Notes: generated by a model from the sequence alone, not told the origin. A stretch of 64,000 nt of DNA from Bacteroidales bacterium (GCA_004554665.1 SFKY01000003.1:14521-78520), one strand, 5' to 3'; counted from the stretch's first letter, positions 8,319-17,954 are shown. A program made the numbers and translations.

Positions 8319-10559
8319 ATGTACAAAAGACTATCCTACCTGTTGGTGCTCGCCACCGTGAGCATCAGCATGGCCGCACAGACCACATGGCACGTGTCGG
8401 CCACCAAGGGCAACAATAGCAACGACGGTTCCGAAGCCCAACCTTTACAGTCCATCAACGCAGCAGCACAGCGTGCCATGCCCGGAGACTTCATCACCGT
8501 ACACGAGGGCATCTATCGTGAAAAGGTAGTGCCACCAAGAGGCGGCATTTCCGACAAGCAGCGCATCACGTATCAGGCTGCTGAGGGCGAGAAAGTGATC
8601 ATTACCGGCTCAGAACCCGTCAAAGGCTGGACCCGTGTCAACGACCATACATGGAAAGTGACACTCCCCAACTCGTTTTTCGGCACACGCAATCCTTTTG
8701 ACGAGCAACTATACGGCAGTTGGTATCACGGCCACGGTCGTCCCAACCACACAGGTTTCGTCATTCACGGCGACCTCCGCCTCCGCGAGACATTCTCACT
8801 GGCCGAAGTCATGGCACCCATCGACGGGGTACCAAGGTTCTATGCCGAAGCCGACGGCAACGGTGGTCCGGTGCTGATGAATCTGGAATGGGTACGTCCC
8901 TCTTGTGAAGAGAAGAAGACCTCTATGCAAGCTTCTGTGAAAGGCGGCGACCAAAGTATCTGTATCGCCATTGTCGACCGCTGGCCTTTCGGCTACCTGC
9001 GCGACGGTTCCCAGATGTTTTTCGAAGATGTTGACTTTGGCAATGGGTCTGACACGCTCTTCGTGCAGGCTGCGACGCTGGCCAAGGCAGGCATCATCGA
9101 GGCATACATAGACGATCCCAGCGGAACGCCCGTGAGCGCCTACATCACCAACACCGGCGATTGGGAACGCTTCGGTGTCTTCCCCATCGTGCTCCACAAC
9201 CGTCTGCATGGCCGCCATCACGTCTACCTCACGGTCAAGGCTCCCACGCCCAAGATGGACGGCCAAACCACCATTTATGCACAGTTTGCCAAAGGCGTAG
9301 ACCCCAACAAGGAGCAGGTGGAGGTCACCGTTCGCCCAGAAGTCTTCTATCCCGACCACACGGGAGTGGACTATATCACCGTACGAGGATTCACCTTGCA
9401 GAATGCGGCCACCAACTGGGCGCCACCCTCGGCCGAACAACCAGGACTCATCGGCCCCCACTGGGCCAAGGGATGGATCATAGAGCACAACACCATTTGC
9501 CGCTCGCGCTGCTCAGGCATTTCCTTGGGCCGTTCCACCTATGGCCACGCCCACCACTACCAGTATTTGCCGCCCCGCATCTATGCTGACCCAGAGGGTG
9601 GGCAAACCGTTGAGCAACTCAGAGACTACTTTGAGAACGCTTCGTGGGACAAGGACGAGGCCGGACACCACATCGTCCGCCACAATCACATCTACGATTG
9701 TGGCCAAACGGGTATCGTGGGATGCAGCGGCGGTGCTTTCAGTCTCATCGAGGACAACGAGATACATGACATCTGTATGGGAGAGACATTTACCGGTGAG
9801 GAAATGGGCGGTATCAAACTCCATTTTGCCAACGATGCCCTTATCCGCGGCAACCACATTTACCGCTGCATCCGCGGTCTATGGCTCGACTGGGGCGGAC
9901 AGGGCATGCAGGTAACCGACAACCTCTTCCATGACAACAATGAGCAAGAAGACATCTTCATAGAGGTATGCCACGGCCCTATACTCGTGGCCAACAACAT
10001 CCTGCTCTCACGCCAAGCACTCTCTCTGTCACAAGGTATCGCCTGTGTACACAACCTGATTGGCGGCAAGGTGATTGCCGGACGCGACCGCTGTGCAGGC
10101 GGACGCTACACTTACTACTACCCCGCCCACAGCACCAAGTCGCTCGGAAAGGCTCCCAACCTCGGTGGCGACCTGCAATGGCACAACAACCTGCTGCTGC
10201 CGGTAGCCAAACTGGAGGGATGGGATGAGCCCGAGCATCCCATCGACTTGGTGGCCAACACCACGATGCCCGAGGGCACTACTGCCACTCTGGAAGAGCG
10301 TACCGACGGATGGTATCTCTCACTCAACGCCAACTGCTGGCAAGACCAGACGAAGCACAAGTTGGTGACCACCGCCACACTCCGCAAGCCCGTCGTGACC
10401 AAGCAGGCATTCACCAACCCCGACGGCTCGCCTATCAAACTCAATACCGACTATCTCGGCATCCGCCGCAAAGTCTCCAATCCCTCCGCAGGACCCTTTG
10501 AGCGCAAGAGCCAAGATGCCAACACATGGAAAGTATGGAATAAGAAAACACGAGAATAA
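8319..10559 (+). CDS. GH120 beta-xylosidase with a nested CBM6-like module
   Basis: This is a right-handed beta-helix beta-xylosidase of family 120, 746 residues. The start at 8319 was chosen because it gives a clean signal peptide (SISMAAQ) and lies 5 nt after the previous stop; an in-frame ATG at 8295 overlaps that gene. The family nucleophile and acid/base are visible as Asp524 in LWLDWGGQG and Glu549 in IFIEVCHGP, matching the LWLDW and VFVEVSHGP motifs of the characterised Thermoanaerobacterium enzyme. Compared with the paralogue at 36471, about 137 extra codons (8855-9266) split the conserved AE(V/A)D...TT(I/L)YA segment. That insert has CBM6-like sequence (FEDVDFG, NTGDW, HHVYL). Confidence 0.85.
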   Translation: MYKRLSYLLVLATVSISMAAQTTWHVSATKGNNSNDGSEAQPLQSINAAAQRAMPGDFITVHEGIYREKVVPPRGGISDKQRITYQAAEGEKVIITGSEPVKGWTRVNDHTWKVTLPNSFFGTRNPFDEQLYGSWYHGHGRPNHTGFVIHGDLRLRETFSLAEVMAPIDGVPRFYAEADGNGGPVLMNLEWVRPSCEEKKTSMQASVKGGDQSICIAIVDRWPFGYLRDGSQMFFEDVDFGNGSDTLFVQAATLAKAGIIEAYIDDPSGTPVSAYITNTGDWERFGVFPIVLHNRLHGRHHVYLTVKAPTPKMDGQTTIYAQFAKGVDPNKEQVEVTVRPEVFYPDHTGVDYITVRGFTLQNAATNWAPPSAEQPGLIGPHWAKGWIIEHNTICRSRCSGISLGRSTYGHAHHYQYLPPRIYADPEGGQTVEQLRDYFENASWDKDEAGHHIVRHNHIYDCGQTGIVGCSGGAFSLIEDNEIHDICMGETFTGEEMGGIKLHFANDALIRGNHIYRCIRGLWLDWGGQGMQVTDNLFHDNNEQEDIFIEVCHGPILVANNILLSRQALSLSQGIACVHNLIGGKVIAGRDRCAGGRYTYYYPAHSTKSLGKAPNLGGDLQWHNNLLLPVAKLEGWDEPEHPIDLVANTTMPEGTTATLEERTDGWYLSLNANCWQDQTKHKLVTTATLRKPVVTKQAFTNPDGSPIKLNTDYLGIRRKVSNPSAGPFERKSQDANTWKVWNKKTRE

Positions 10560-10564
10560 TAAAA

Positions 10565-13084
10565 ATGAGACATTACCTGATTGTCTTTGTATGGCTTTGT
10601 CCGCTTCTGCTCTTCGGAGCGGAAGCCCGGACAGAGCTTTGTTTTGATGCAGACTGGCTTTTCGCCCGCTATGGACAACAAGCCGACGGCACTACGCTGT
10701 CCGAACCGCAAGGGATGGAGCGTTACGACTACGATGACAGCGAATGGCGCCAGTTGGATGTGCCCCACGACTGGGGCATAGAGGGACCTTTCCGTCCCGA
10801 ACTGGAGGGCTTCACCGCCAAACTGCCTTGGCGTGGTATCGGATGGTATCGTAAACATTTCCACATTGCTGCCAAGGACCAAGGCAAGTGCTTCTATATC
10901 GATTTCGACGGGGCCATGGCCAACGCCGAAGTCTGGATCAACGGGCACAAAGCCGCCGAAAGGCCTTACGGCTACATCTCTTTCCGCGTAGACATTACCC
11001 CCTATCTGCACTATGGCGACGACAACGTGGTAGCGGTGCGCCTTAACACCGAGATCCTGGGGTCACGCTGGTACCCGGGAGCAGGTATCTACCGCCATGT
11101 CAGGCTGGTGAAGACACAGCCGCTGCATGTCGCCCACTGGGGCGTGTTTGTTACCACGCCATCCATCACAGACCGTCAAGCCACAGCGGCCGTGAGGGTA
11201 AAGGTAGACAACTGCAGCAACACGCCAGCCCCCTATCGCATGCGCATCGACATCTATGAGACCGACGAGGCCGACCGCATCGGCAAGCGGGTAGCCTCTG
11301 CCCACAGCGTACTGCTGCAAGCTGAGGCAGGATGCAGTAGGGAGGACAGTCTCCACCTCACTGTGACACAACCCAAGCGCTGGAGTCTGGAGCAGACCAA
11401 CCGCTATGTGGCACGTGTTACACTCTTGGACGACCACAACCACACCACAGACGTCTACGACACCCCCTTCGGATTCCGGACCATCGAGTTTACGCATGAC
11501 AACGGATTCCTCCTCAACGGCAAGCGGGTCCAACTGCAAGGTACCTGTAACCATCACGATCTGGGAGCCTTGGGTGCGGCCATCAATACGGCTGCCCTCA
11601 AGCGCCAACTCACCATTCTCAAGAGTTTTGGCTGCAATGCGCTGCGCACTTCGCACAACCCACCGGCTCCAGACCTGCTCACATTGGCCGACAAGATGGG
11701 ATTCGTGGTCATGGACGAGGCTTTCGACTGCTGGAACTACGGTAAGAAGCCAGGCGATTACGGTTCTCTCTACCCCGAATGGCATGAGCGCGACATCGAA
11801 TCGCTCATCTGCCGCGACCGCAACCATCCCAGCGTCATCCTATGGAGCACGGGCAACGAGGTACAGGAACAATACGAGCCCGAAACGGGTGTGGCACGCC
11901 ATCTTACCGAGGTGGTACACCGATTCGACACCACTCGCCCGGCCACATTCGGTGCCTCCTATCCCAGCAAGTCGGCCGTTAACGGCACGGAGATGCAGGT
12001 CGACGTGCATGGCATGAACTATGCCGCCGGAGTCTATGGCGGCCCCAAGTTTTATGGAGAGTTCCTCAACAAGCCCGGGCACGAGCACCTCTCCGGTTAC
12101 TCCAGTGAGAGCAGTTCTACAATGAGTTCGCGCGGTGAGTATTTCCCCCGCCGTTTCCAAGTTTCCTCCTACGACCTCACCGAACCCGGATGGGGCGGTC
12201 TGCCCGATTGGGAGTTTGCCGCACTCGACCGCTATCCCGGCATCTGTGGAGAATTTGTGTGGACAGGATTCGACTATCTGGGCGAACCCACGCCTTTCAA
12301 CAGCGACCAGAGTGTGTTGCTGAACCATGCTGCGGCCAAGTCGGCTGCCGAGATGGAAGAACTCCGGAAAAAGTTGGCCGAGATAGAAACCAACCGCCCC
12401 ACCTCGCGCAGCAGTTACTTCGGAATCGTGGATCTCGCCGGCTTCCCAAAAGACCGTTACTATCTCTACCAGTCGCGTTGGATGCCGGAGCGACCGATGG
12501 CACACATCCTGCCTCACTGGAACTTCCCCGACCGTGTAGGGCAGAAGACACCCGTCTTCGTCTACACCTCAGGCGACGAGGCCGAACTGTTCCTCAACGG
12601 CCGCTCGCTGGGCCGTAAGCGCAAGGGCGAATACGAATATCGGTTGCGTTGGGACGATGTGGTCTACGAACCGGGCGAACTGCGCACCATAGCCTATAAG
12701 GACGGAAAGCAATGGGCTGCCGATACGGTGCAGACCACAGGCAAACCGGTGGCTATCAAGCTATCTGCCGACAAGACCACGTTGGCAGCCGATGGCAGCG
12801 ACTTGGTCTTCATCCGCATCTCACTCGTCGACAACGAGGGACGTGAAGTACCCACCGCCGAGCCCCTCATCCACTGCTCCACCGAGGGCTGTGGACGGGT
12901 GATAGCCACCGACAACGGCGATGCGGCAAGCCTCATCCCATTCCAAGAGACCTCGCGTACAGCCTTCAACGGACTGCTGCTGGCCATCGTCAAAGCCGAC
13001 AAGGGCCAACGAGGCACCCTCCGTTTCACAGCCGAAGCCGACGGACTGGCCAGTGCTTCGCTATCAATTAAGGTAAAACGATAA
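10565..13084 (+). CDS. GH2 beta-galactosidase-type enzyme
   Basis: This 839-residue secreted family 2 enzyme has a signal peptide ending near GAEAR. Domain order: sugar-binding jelly roll (about 20-190), immunoglobulin-like domain (190-300), TIM barrel (300-600), then a DUF4982-like segment and a bacterial Ig-like tail. The acid/base is Glu432 in STGNEV and the nucleophile is Glu563 in GEFVWTGFDY, both present. This group includes beta-galactosidases and related exo-glycosidases; the sugar cannot be fixed. It is the last gene of the upstream block and is followed by a strong terminator. Confidence 0.85.
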   Translation: MRHYLIVFVWLCPLLLFGAEARTELCFDADWLFARYGQQADGTTLSEPQGMERYDYDDSEWRQLDVPHDWGIEGPFRPELEGFTAKLPWRGIGWYRKHFHIAAKDQGKCFYIDFDGAMANAEVWINGHKAAERPYGYISFRVDITPYLHYGDDNVVAVRLNTEILGSRWYPGAGIYRHVRLVKTQPLHVAHWGVFVTTPSITDRQATAAVRVKVDNCSNTPAPYRMRIDIYETDEADRIGKRVASAHSVLLQAEAGCSREDSLHLTVTQPKRWSLEQTNRYVARVTLLDDHNHTTDVYDTPFGFRTIEFTHDNGFLLNGKRVQLQGTCNHHDLGALGAAINTAALKRQLTILKSFGCNALRTSHNPPAPDLLTLADKMGFVVMDEAFDCWNYGKKPGDYGSLYPEWHERDIESLICRDRNHPSVILWSTGNEVQEQYEPETGVARHLTEVVHRFDTTRPATFGASYPSKSAVNGTEMQVDVHGMNYAAGVYGGPKFYGEFLNKPGHEHLSGYSSESSSTMSSRGEYFPRRFQVSSYDLTEPGWGGLPDWEFAALDRYPGICGEFVWTGFDYLGEPTPFNSDQSVLLNHAAAKSAAEMEELRKKLAEIETNRPTSRSSYFGIVDLAGFPKDRYYLYQSRWMPERPMAHILPHWNFPDRVGQKTPVFVYTSGDEAELFLNGRSLGRKRKGEYEYRLRWDDVVYEPGELRTIAYKDGKQWAADTVQTTGKPVAIKLSADKTTLAADGSDLVFIRISLVDNEGREVPTAEPLIHCSTEGCGRVIATDNGDAASLIPFQETSRTAFNGLLLAIVKADKGQRGTLRFTAEADGLASASLSIKVKR

Positions 13085-13087
13085 ATT

Positions 13088-13125
13088 AAAAAAGGAGCGT
13101 AAACAATACTTGCGCTCCTTTTTTT
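13088..13125 (+). terminator. Rho-independent terminator after the GH2 gene
   Basis: AAAAGGAGCG (13090-13099) pairs with CGCTCCTTTT (13113-13122), followed by further T residues. The flanking A- and T-runs make it usable from either strand. Confidence 0.85.
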
Positions 13126-13202
13126 GCCCTCACCCTATCCTTTCTCCCACGGGATGAGGACTCAATATGCTGCTTACACCCCTCGGCAACGGCATTTGGT
13201 CA

Positions 13203-13292
13203 CCGTACAGCATTTGGCGTACGGGCGTATGGCATTTGCGATACGAGCGTACACCAATTGCGATACGCCCGAACGGCATATGCGATACGGTG
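13203..13292. repeat. 90-nt array of four 22-nt quasi-palindromes (TGCGATACG family), copy 1
   Basis: Units begin at 13204, 13226, 13248 and 13270, exactly 22 nt apart. Each is close to a 9-2-9 palindrome of the form CGTAnnGCA-nn-TGCGATACG plus a 2-nt linker. A second copy at 58730-58819 aligns over the whole 90 nt without gaps, with about 18 differences by eye. Both copies lie between convergent genes. No protein is encoded. Confidence 0.85.
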
Positions 13293-13342
13293 AGCAAACG
13301 ACATCTCGCCGCCTGCCATAAGCCACCTACAGCCATCGAGGC

Positions 13343-14035
13343 TTAGGCTCCGGCCACTTCGTGGTAACGGTCGAGGAGCCACTGGCGCTGCTCCGCAATG
13401 GTCATGTGACTGTTGTCGAGCAAGAGGGCATCATCTGCCTTTCGCAGGGGCGACACCTCGCGGTGCGTATCGATATAGTCGCGCTCCTCCACGTTGCGCA
13501 GAATCTCGTCAAAGTCGGCCGGCATACCTTTCTGCGCCAGTTCGTCAAACCTACGCTGTGCCCTTACCTCGGCCGATGCCGTGACGAAGACCTTGAGTTC
13601 TGCCTCTGGAAACACCGTGGTGCCAATGTCGCGTCCATCCATCACAATGCCCTTGTCATGCCCCATCTCCTGCTGCTGTGCCACCATCGCCGTGCGCACA
13701 AAGGGCAGTGCGGCCACCGGGCTCACATGCTTGCTCACCTCTATCGTGCGTATATCGCGCTCCACCAGCTCGCCATTCAGGTAGGTATCGGGGCGACCGG
13801 TCTCACCATTCAGTCGAAAGCTGATGTGTATGTCGTCCATGCGGCAGGCAAGGTTGTCGGCAAGCACACTTCCGTCATCGGCAAAGAGTGCGTTGCGCAG
13901 GGCAAAGAGCGTTACAGCCCTGTACATGGCACCCGTGTCTACATAGATATATCCTATCTCCTTGGCGAGGTCTTTCGCCATCGTACTTTTGCCACACGAG
14001 GAATACCCGTCGATGGCTATGGTGATCTTTTTCAT
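13343..14035 (-). CDS. cmk: Cytidylate kinase
   Basis: This 230-residue (d)CMP kinase phosphorylates CMP and dCMP in the cytoplasm. The P-loop GYSSCGKS lies at residues 10-17, DTGAMYRA (about 32-39) is the family's substrate-binding motif, and [14 protein letters not shown] the characteristic central motif. Length is normal. It begins 6 nt after the porQ stop on the minus strand, so the two are co-transcribed from the promoter upstream of porQ. Confidence 0.95.
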   Translation of the reverse strand: MKKITIAIDGYSSCGKSTMAKDLAKEIGYIYVDTGAMYRAVTLFALRNALFADDGSVLADNLACRMDDIHISFRLNGETGRPDTYLNGELVERDIRTIEVSKHVSPVAALPFVRTAMVAQQQEMGHDKGIVMDGRDIGTTVFPEAELKVFVTASAEVRAQRRFDELAQKGMPADFDEILRNVEERDYIDTHREVSPLRKADDALLLDNSHMTIAEQRQWLLDRYHEVAGA

Positions 14036-14041
14036 ATATTA

Positions 14042-14989
14042 TTATAATGTGTATGCGAAGTTAATGAGTACCGAACTGCTCGATACATGATACTTGCCAT
14101 AGGCCAGATTGAGTTTCAGGCGCTCCAAATTGATGCCTGCACCGAGCGAGAGACCGGCTCCATGACTGCCCTCCTCATCATCCACCCCCAAAATCTTCAT
14201 CTCATTGGCCCTACGGCAGTTGTAACCGCCGCCCACCCAGATAGTCTTGGAGAGCAATACGTCGACACCCAGTACCCAGTGGTAGATGAACTTGTAGTCC
14301 CAATGGTTCAAATCGATGAGCGAGGCCGACACCCGAAACGGCGTGTTGGCAAAGCGCTTGCTCACACCGGCCTGCACATCGATGGGCATGCTCTCGTACT
14401 GTTCATCGTAGGACTTCAGCTGCCCGCCAAGATTCTTGGCCACCAACGAGACAGACCATTCGCGCTCCGAGTCATAATAGTTGAGTCCCAAGTCCACCCC
14501 CACGGCAAACGAATTGTAATCGCCTATGTATGAAGTGATGAACTTGGCGGCAATACCACCGGTCAAACGGTCGGTCAACAGATAGGAGAAATAGCCGGAG
14601 AGGGCAATGTCCTTGGCCGAGAACTCGCCTGTCTGCACATGGTTCTCGTCCATCTGCTTCATGGTGCCATAGTGGGCGTACTGGGCAGACACCGCCACCG
14701 TGGCCCTTTCGCGTATGATGCGGTTAAAGGCGGCACTGGCCACCTGCGAGCCCGACATATAGTTCATGTAACCCAAGCACAGGCTCCTGTCGCTGACGGT
14801 AGAGAGCAAGGCCGGATTGTGGAAGATGAGCGCCTCGTCGTCTTCGATGAGCGTGATATTGTCGCCGCCCAATGCCGCGGCGTGCGCACTGGTGGGCAAA
14901 CGCAAGAAATTATACGTAGTCTGACTCTCCTGTGCCATCAAGGGGATGGCCATACAGATGAGCAGGAGAGCAAATAAGTTTTTTTTCAT
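14042..14989 (-). CDS. porQ: Type IX secretion protein PorQ
   Basis: This 315-residue outer-membrane beta-barrel protein of the PorV/PorQ (FadL-like) group has a signal peptide ending at MAQES. Family features are the N-terminal TTYNFLRLPTSAHAAALGG motif, repeated amphipathic strands and a terminal aromatic strand (INFAYTL). In Porphyromonas, PorQ is part of the attachment complex that anchors type IX cargo on the surface. The pairing with cmk fits a housekeeping locus. A minus-strand TAnnTTTG promoter lies 23-30 nt upstream. Confidence 0.88.
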   Translation of the reverse strand: MKKNLFALLLICMAIPLMAQESQTTYNFLRLPTSAHAAALGGDNITLIEDDEALIFHNPALLSTVSDRSLCLGYMNYMSGSQVASAAFNRIIRERATVAVSAQYAHYGTMKQMDENHVQTGEFSAKDIALSGYFSYLLTDRLTGGIAAKFITSYIGDYNSFAVGVDLGLNYYDSEREWSVSLVAKNLGGQLKSYDEQYESMPIDVQAGVSKRFANTPFRVSASLIDLNHWDYKFIYHWVLGVDVLLSKTIWVGGGYNCRRANEMKILGVDDEEGSHGAGLSLGAGINLERLKLNLAYGKYHVSSSSVLINFAYTL

Positions 14990-15011
14990 TTAATTTCCAC
15001 TAATTATTTGG

Positions 15012-15019
15012 CAAAGTTA
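15012..15019 (-). promoter_or_regulatory. Promoter -7 element for porQ-cmk
   Basis: The minus strand reads TAACTTTG, an exact match to the Bacteroidota TAnnTTTG element, 23 nt upstream of the porQ start. Confidence 0.65.
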
Positions 15020-15042
15020 CACCTTTTTTCAAATATCTACGT

Positions 15043-15050
15043 TAAATTTG
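15043..15050 (+). promoter_or_regulatory. Promoter -7 element for tonB
   Basis: TAAATTTG matches TAnnTTTG, 46 nt upstream of the GTG start at 15097. It forms a divergent pair with the porQ promoter. Confidence 0.55.
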
Positions 15051-15096
15051 CAGATGAATTCACCGCCGTGGTGAAAAAACCAATCACAGGCCAACC

Positions 15097-15795
15097 GTGG
15101 AGAAAAGAAAATCAGCGACAGCGAATGTAGACGACAAGCGGTTTCCCGGTTTCATGCTGGGACTCATTCTGGCATTGTCGGTGCTCTTCGTCGCCCTCGA
15201 ATACAGTTCCTCTCCTTCATTGGGAGATTCAGACGAGGACGATTTGGAGGAGTTTGCCGAAGACATGGCGCTCGACCTCTTTCCCGACCATCCCGAACCG
15301 TCGCCTCCCCAACCGCCAGCGGTCACCGTCACGCCCCAAATCAAGGTGGTGGACACTCCCGTGGGTGTGCCGGAGGAGATAGAGAATCTTACGAGTGAAG
15401 CGCAGGAGGGCGAGGGCGACACCACTGCCGATGCCAAGGCCGAGACGGAACCGCTGCCACAGACAGCTGACAGCGAAGAGGCACTCAGTTTCCGCATTGT
15501 GGAGCAGATTCCGCAGTTTCCCGGCGGTATGGAGGCTCTCACCCGGTGGCTTACGCAGCACCTAAGATATCCCCCACAGGCACGTCAGCAGAAGATACAA
15601 GGGCGGGTGGTGGTATCGTTTATCATCAACAAGGACGGTCGCGTGAGCGATGGCAAGATCGAGCAGGCCGTACACCCCTTGCTCGACCGTGAGGCGCTGC
15701 GCATCGTGAGCCTGATGCCACGCTGGACACCCGGACAGGAAAACGACAAGCCCTGCCGCACGCTATTCGCCATTCCCATCGTGTTCCAACTGTGA
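15097..15795 (+). CDS. TonB-family energy transducer
   Basis: This 232-residue protein starts at GTG. One membrane anchor (about residues 16-35) is followed by an acidic and proline-rich spacer (about 45-125) and a C-terminal TonB domain (about 135-232) with FPGGMEALTRWL, YPPQARQQKIQGRVVVSF and the terminal PIVFQL. It should carry proton-motive energy to outer-membrane receptors. It is short for a TonB. The dedicated ExbB-ExbD operon at 18020-20403 is a plausible partner. The polyprenyl synthase gene follows after 82 nt. Confidence 0.88.
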   Translation: MEKRKSATANVDDKRFPGFMLGLILALSVLFVALEYSSSPSLGDSDEDDLEEFAEDMALDLFPDHPEPSPPQPPAVTVTPQIKVVDTPVGVPEEIENLTSEAQEGEGDTTADAKAETEPLPQTADSEEALSFRIVEQIPQFPGGMEALTRWLTQHLRYPPQARQQKIQGRVVVSFIINKDGRVSDGKIEQAVHPLLDREALRIVSLMPRWTPGQENDKPCRTLFAIPIVFQL

Positions 15796-15877
15796 CCGGA
15801 CAACAGACTAAGGGAATGACAGGCAGCAGCCCAATGATGAATGAAGAATTATCAATTATTAATTAAATAAGTATCCC

Positions 15878-16849
15878 ATGACAGCAGAAGAAATCCTCAA
15901 GAAAGTCAACGAGTGTCTTGACGGCATGCCTTACGACCGGAAGCCGTACTCACTCTATGAACCCGTGAAGTATGTGTTGTCCATAGGCGGCAAACGCATA
16001 CGCCCCGTACTGATGTTGCTGGCATACAACCTGTTCAAGGACGATCCCGAATCGATCCTGATGCCTGCTTGCGGACTGGAGACATACCACAACTACACGC
16101 TGTTGCATGACGACCTGATGGACAATGCCGACCTGCGCCGCGGCCACGAGACCGTGCACAAGCGGTGGGATGCCAACACTGCCATCCTCAGCGGCGACTC
16201 GATGCTGGTGTTGGCCTACCAGCGCATGGCACAGTGCCGTCCCGACAAGCTGCACGAGGTAATCACGCTCTTTACCGAGACGGCTTTGGAAATCGGCGAA
16301 GGCCAACAGTATGACATGGACTTCGAACACCGCGATGATGTACGTGAAGAGGAATACATAGAGATGATCAGGCTCAAGACCAGCGTGCTGCTGGCATGCG
16401 CCGTAAAGACCGGCGCTATCCTGGCCGACGCCTCGCCGGCCGATGCCGACACACTCTACCGCTTCGGTGAGAAGATGGGGCTCGCCTTCCAGCTTCAGGA
16501 CGATTTTCTTGACGTGTATGGCGACACCAAGGTGTTCGGCAAGGCGATAGGAGGCGACATCGTGTCTAACAAGAAGACCTTTATGCTCATCAACGCTTTC
16601 AACCGCGCCGATGACCGACAGCTTGCCGAACTGCGCAAGTGGGTGTCGGCCACCGAGTTTGACCCACAGGAGAAGATAGAGGCCGTGACCCGCCTGTACA
16701 ACGAGATGGGGATCGACCGGCTGGCGCAAGAGAAGATTGCCTGTTACTTTGACGAGAGCCGCCAATGTCTCGACGCAGTGCAGGTGGCAGCCGACCGCAA
16801 ACGCGAGCTGGCCCTCTACACAGAACAGATGATGAAACGCGAATACTAA
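15878..16849 (+). CDS. Polyprenyl synthetase (short-chain isoprenyl diphosphate synthase)
   Basis: This 323-residue enzyme condenses isopentenyl diphosphate with allylic diphosphates. Both aspartate-rich motifs are present: DDLMD at 78-82 (within LLHDDLMDNADLRRG) and DDFLD at 208-212. GGKRIRP at 37-43 is the IPP-binding motif. The residues before the first motif (HNYTLLH) suggest farnesyl to geranylgeranyl product length, but this is not certain. The stop codon directly abuts the tatD start. Confidence 0.9.
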   Translation: MTAEEILKKVNECLDGMPYDRKPYSLYEPVKYVLSIGGKRIRPVLMLLAYNLFKDDPESILMPACGLETYHNYTLLHDDLMDNADLRRGHETVHKRWDANTAILSGDSMLVLAYQRMAQCRPDKLHEVITLFTETALEIGEGQQYDMDFEHRDDVREEEYIEMIRLKTSVLLACAVKTGAILADASPADADTLYRFGEKMGLAFQLQDDFLDVYGDTKVFGKAIGGDIVSNKKTFMLINAFNRADDRQLAELRKWVSATEFDPQEKIEAVTRLYNEMGIDRLAQEKIACYFDESRQCLDAVQVAADRKRELALYTEQMMKREY

Positions 16850-17644
16850 ATGATGACCCCATTTATCGATACGCACGCCCACCTCGACGGGGAGGAGTTC
16901 CATAACGACCTGCCCGAGGTGATGGCCCGCGCCAAAGAGGCCGGGGTGGCCAAGGTCTTTCTCCCGGCAATCGACTTGGGCACCACCGACAGCGTGCTCC
17001 GTGTCTGCGACCAGTACCCCGGCTTTGCTTTCCCGATGGTGGGACTGCATCCCGAGGAGGTGAAGGCCGACTGGCGCGAGGTGCTTGATGCTATCCACAT
17101 ACGGCTCGAAGCCGATCGGCAGGGGCCACGCCGCTTTATCGCCATCGGCGAGGTGGGACTGGACTACTATTGGTCGCGCGAGTTTGAGCAGGAGCAGCTG
17201 GCAGCCTTCGAGACACAAGTGCAGTGGGCGGTGGAGCACCGTATGCCGCTGATGATTCACTGCCGCAAGGGACAGAACGAGATGGTGCGCCTGCTCCGTC
17301 GCTACGAGAGCCAACTCTGTGGGGGTGTGTTCCACTGCTTTACAGGCAACTGCCGGGAGGCGGAAGAACTCCTGACCTTCGAGGGATTCGCCCTTGGCAT
17401 CGGCGGGGTACTCACCTTCAAGAGCAGTCATCTCCGTGAAGACCTTCCCAGTTGCGTGCCCTTGACGCGCATCGTCTTAGAGACCGACAGTCCTTACATG
17501 GCGCCCGTCCCTTACCGCGGCAAGCGCAACGAGAGCGCTTTCGTGGCAATGGTGTTGCGCCAGTTGGCCACCAGTTATGGGGTGACCGAAGACGAGGTGG
17601 CACAGGTGACCACCGCCAACGTGGCACGTATTTTCGGCGTATGA
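16850..17644 (+). CDS. tatD: TatD-family metal-dependent deoxyribonuclease
   Basis: This 264-residue TIM-barrel hydrolase has metal ligands in DTHAHLD (His9, His11), GEVGLDYYW, IHCRKGQ and HCFTGN, and ETDSPYM near residue 213, the standard TatD signature. It is a cytoplasmic 3'-5' nuclease family linked to DNA repair or RNA quality control. The ATG begins immediately after the upstream TAA, so it is translated as part of that operon. Confidence 0.92.
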   Translation: MMTPFIDTHAHLDGEEFHNDLPEVMARAKEAGVAKVFLPAIDLGTTDSVLRVCDQYPGFAFPMVGLHPEEVKADWREVLDAIHIRLEADRQGPRRFIAIGEVGLDYYWSREFEQEQLAAFETQVQWAVEHRMPLMIHCRKGQNEMVRLLRRYESQLCGGVFHCFTGNCREAEELLTFEGFALGIGGVLTFKSSHLREDLPSCVPLTRIVLETDSPYMAPVPYRGKRNESAFVAMVLRQLATSYGVTEDEVAQVTTANVARIFGV

Positions 17645-17700
17645 TTATTTAAAGAATTTTAAATTAGTCGCTTTTTGATGGCGATTTGCATTTTTTTGTG

Positions 17701-17708
17701 TACATTTG
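17701..17708 (+). promoter_or_regulatory. Promoter -7 element for tRNA-Ser
   Basis: TACATTTG matches TAnnTTTG, 16 nt before the mature tRNA 5' end; a TTTG at 17674-17677 is a possible -33 element. Confidence 0.65.
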
Positions 17709-17724
17709 CAACCGCTATTTTTCT

Positions 17725-17812
17725 GGAGAGGTGCTCGAGTGGCTGAAGAGGCACGCCTGGAAAGCGTGTAACCGGCAAAACCGGTTCGCAGGTTCGAATC
17801 CTGTTCTCTCCG
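17725..17812 (+). tRNA. tRNA-Ser (anticodon GGA)
   Basis: The 88-nt cloverleaf has acceptor GGAGAGG pairing with TCTCTCC, anticodon stem CACGC/GCGTG (52-56 and 64-68 of 177xx), anticodon GGA at 17759-17761, and the long class II variable arm (ACCGG...CCGGT) expected of serine tRNAs. The T-loop is GGTTCGAATCC. The discriminator is G17812, and CCA is not encoded. Confidence 0.97.
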
Positions 17813-17815
17813 CTT

Positions 17816-17839
17816 GCCATGCTTAGCATGGCTTTTTTT
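17816..17839 (+). terminator. Terminator after tRNA-Ser
   Basis: GCCATGC (17816-17822) pairs perfectly with GCATGGC (17826-17832) around TTA and is followed by seven T residues. Confidence 0.9.
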
Positions 17840-17923
17840 GTATCCCTACGTATCATCCACCCCTCCCATTCCCTTTCCCCGACACGGATAGCGGCCGATT
17901 TTAGAAACATTATACAAAAAATC

Positions 17924-17954
17924 TTGGTCACTCCTATGAAATCCCTTACTTTTG
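17924..17954 (+). promoter_or_regulatory. Promoter of the exbB operon
   Basis: TTG at 17924-17926 and TACTTTTG at 17947-17954, separated by 20 nt, match the Bacteroidota -33/-7 pair. It lies 65 nt upstream of the exbB start, which supports the downstream start at 18020. Confidence 0.7.

Noticed and set aside
13203..13292. The repeat arrays as CRISPR loci
   Set aside because: Units are contiguous 22-nt palindromes without unique spacers of constant length, and no cas genes are present.
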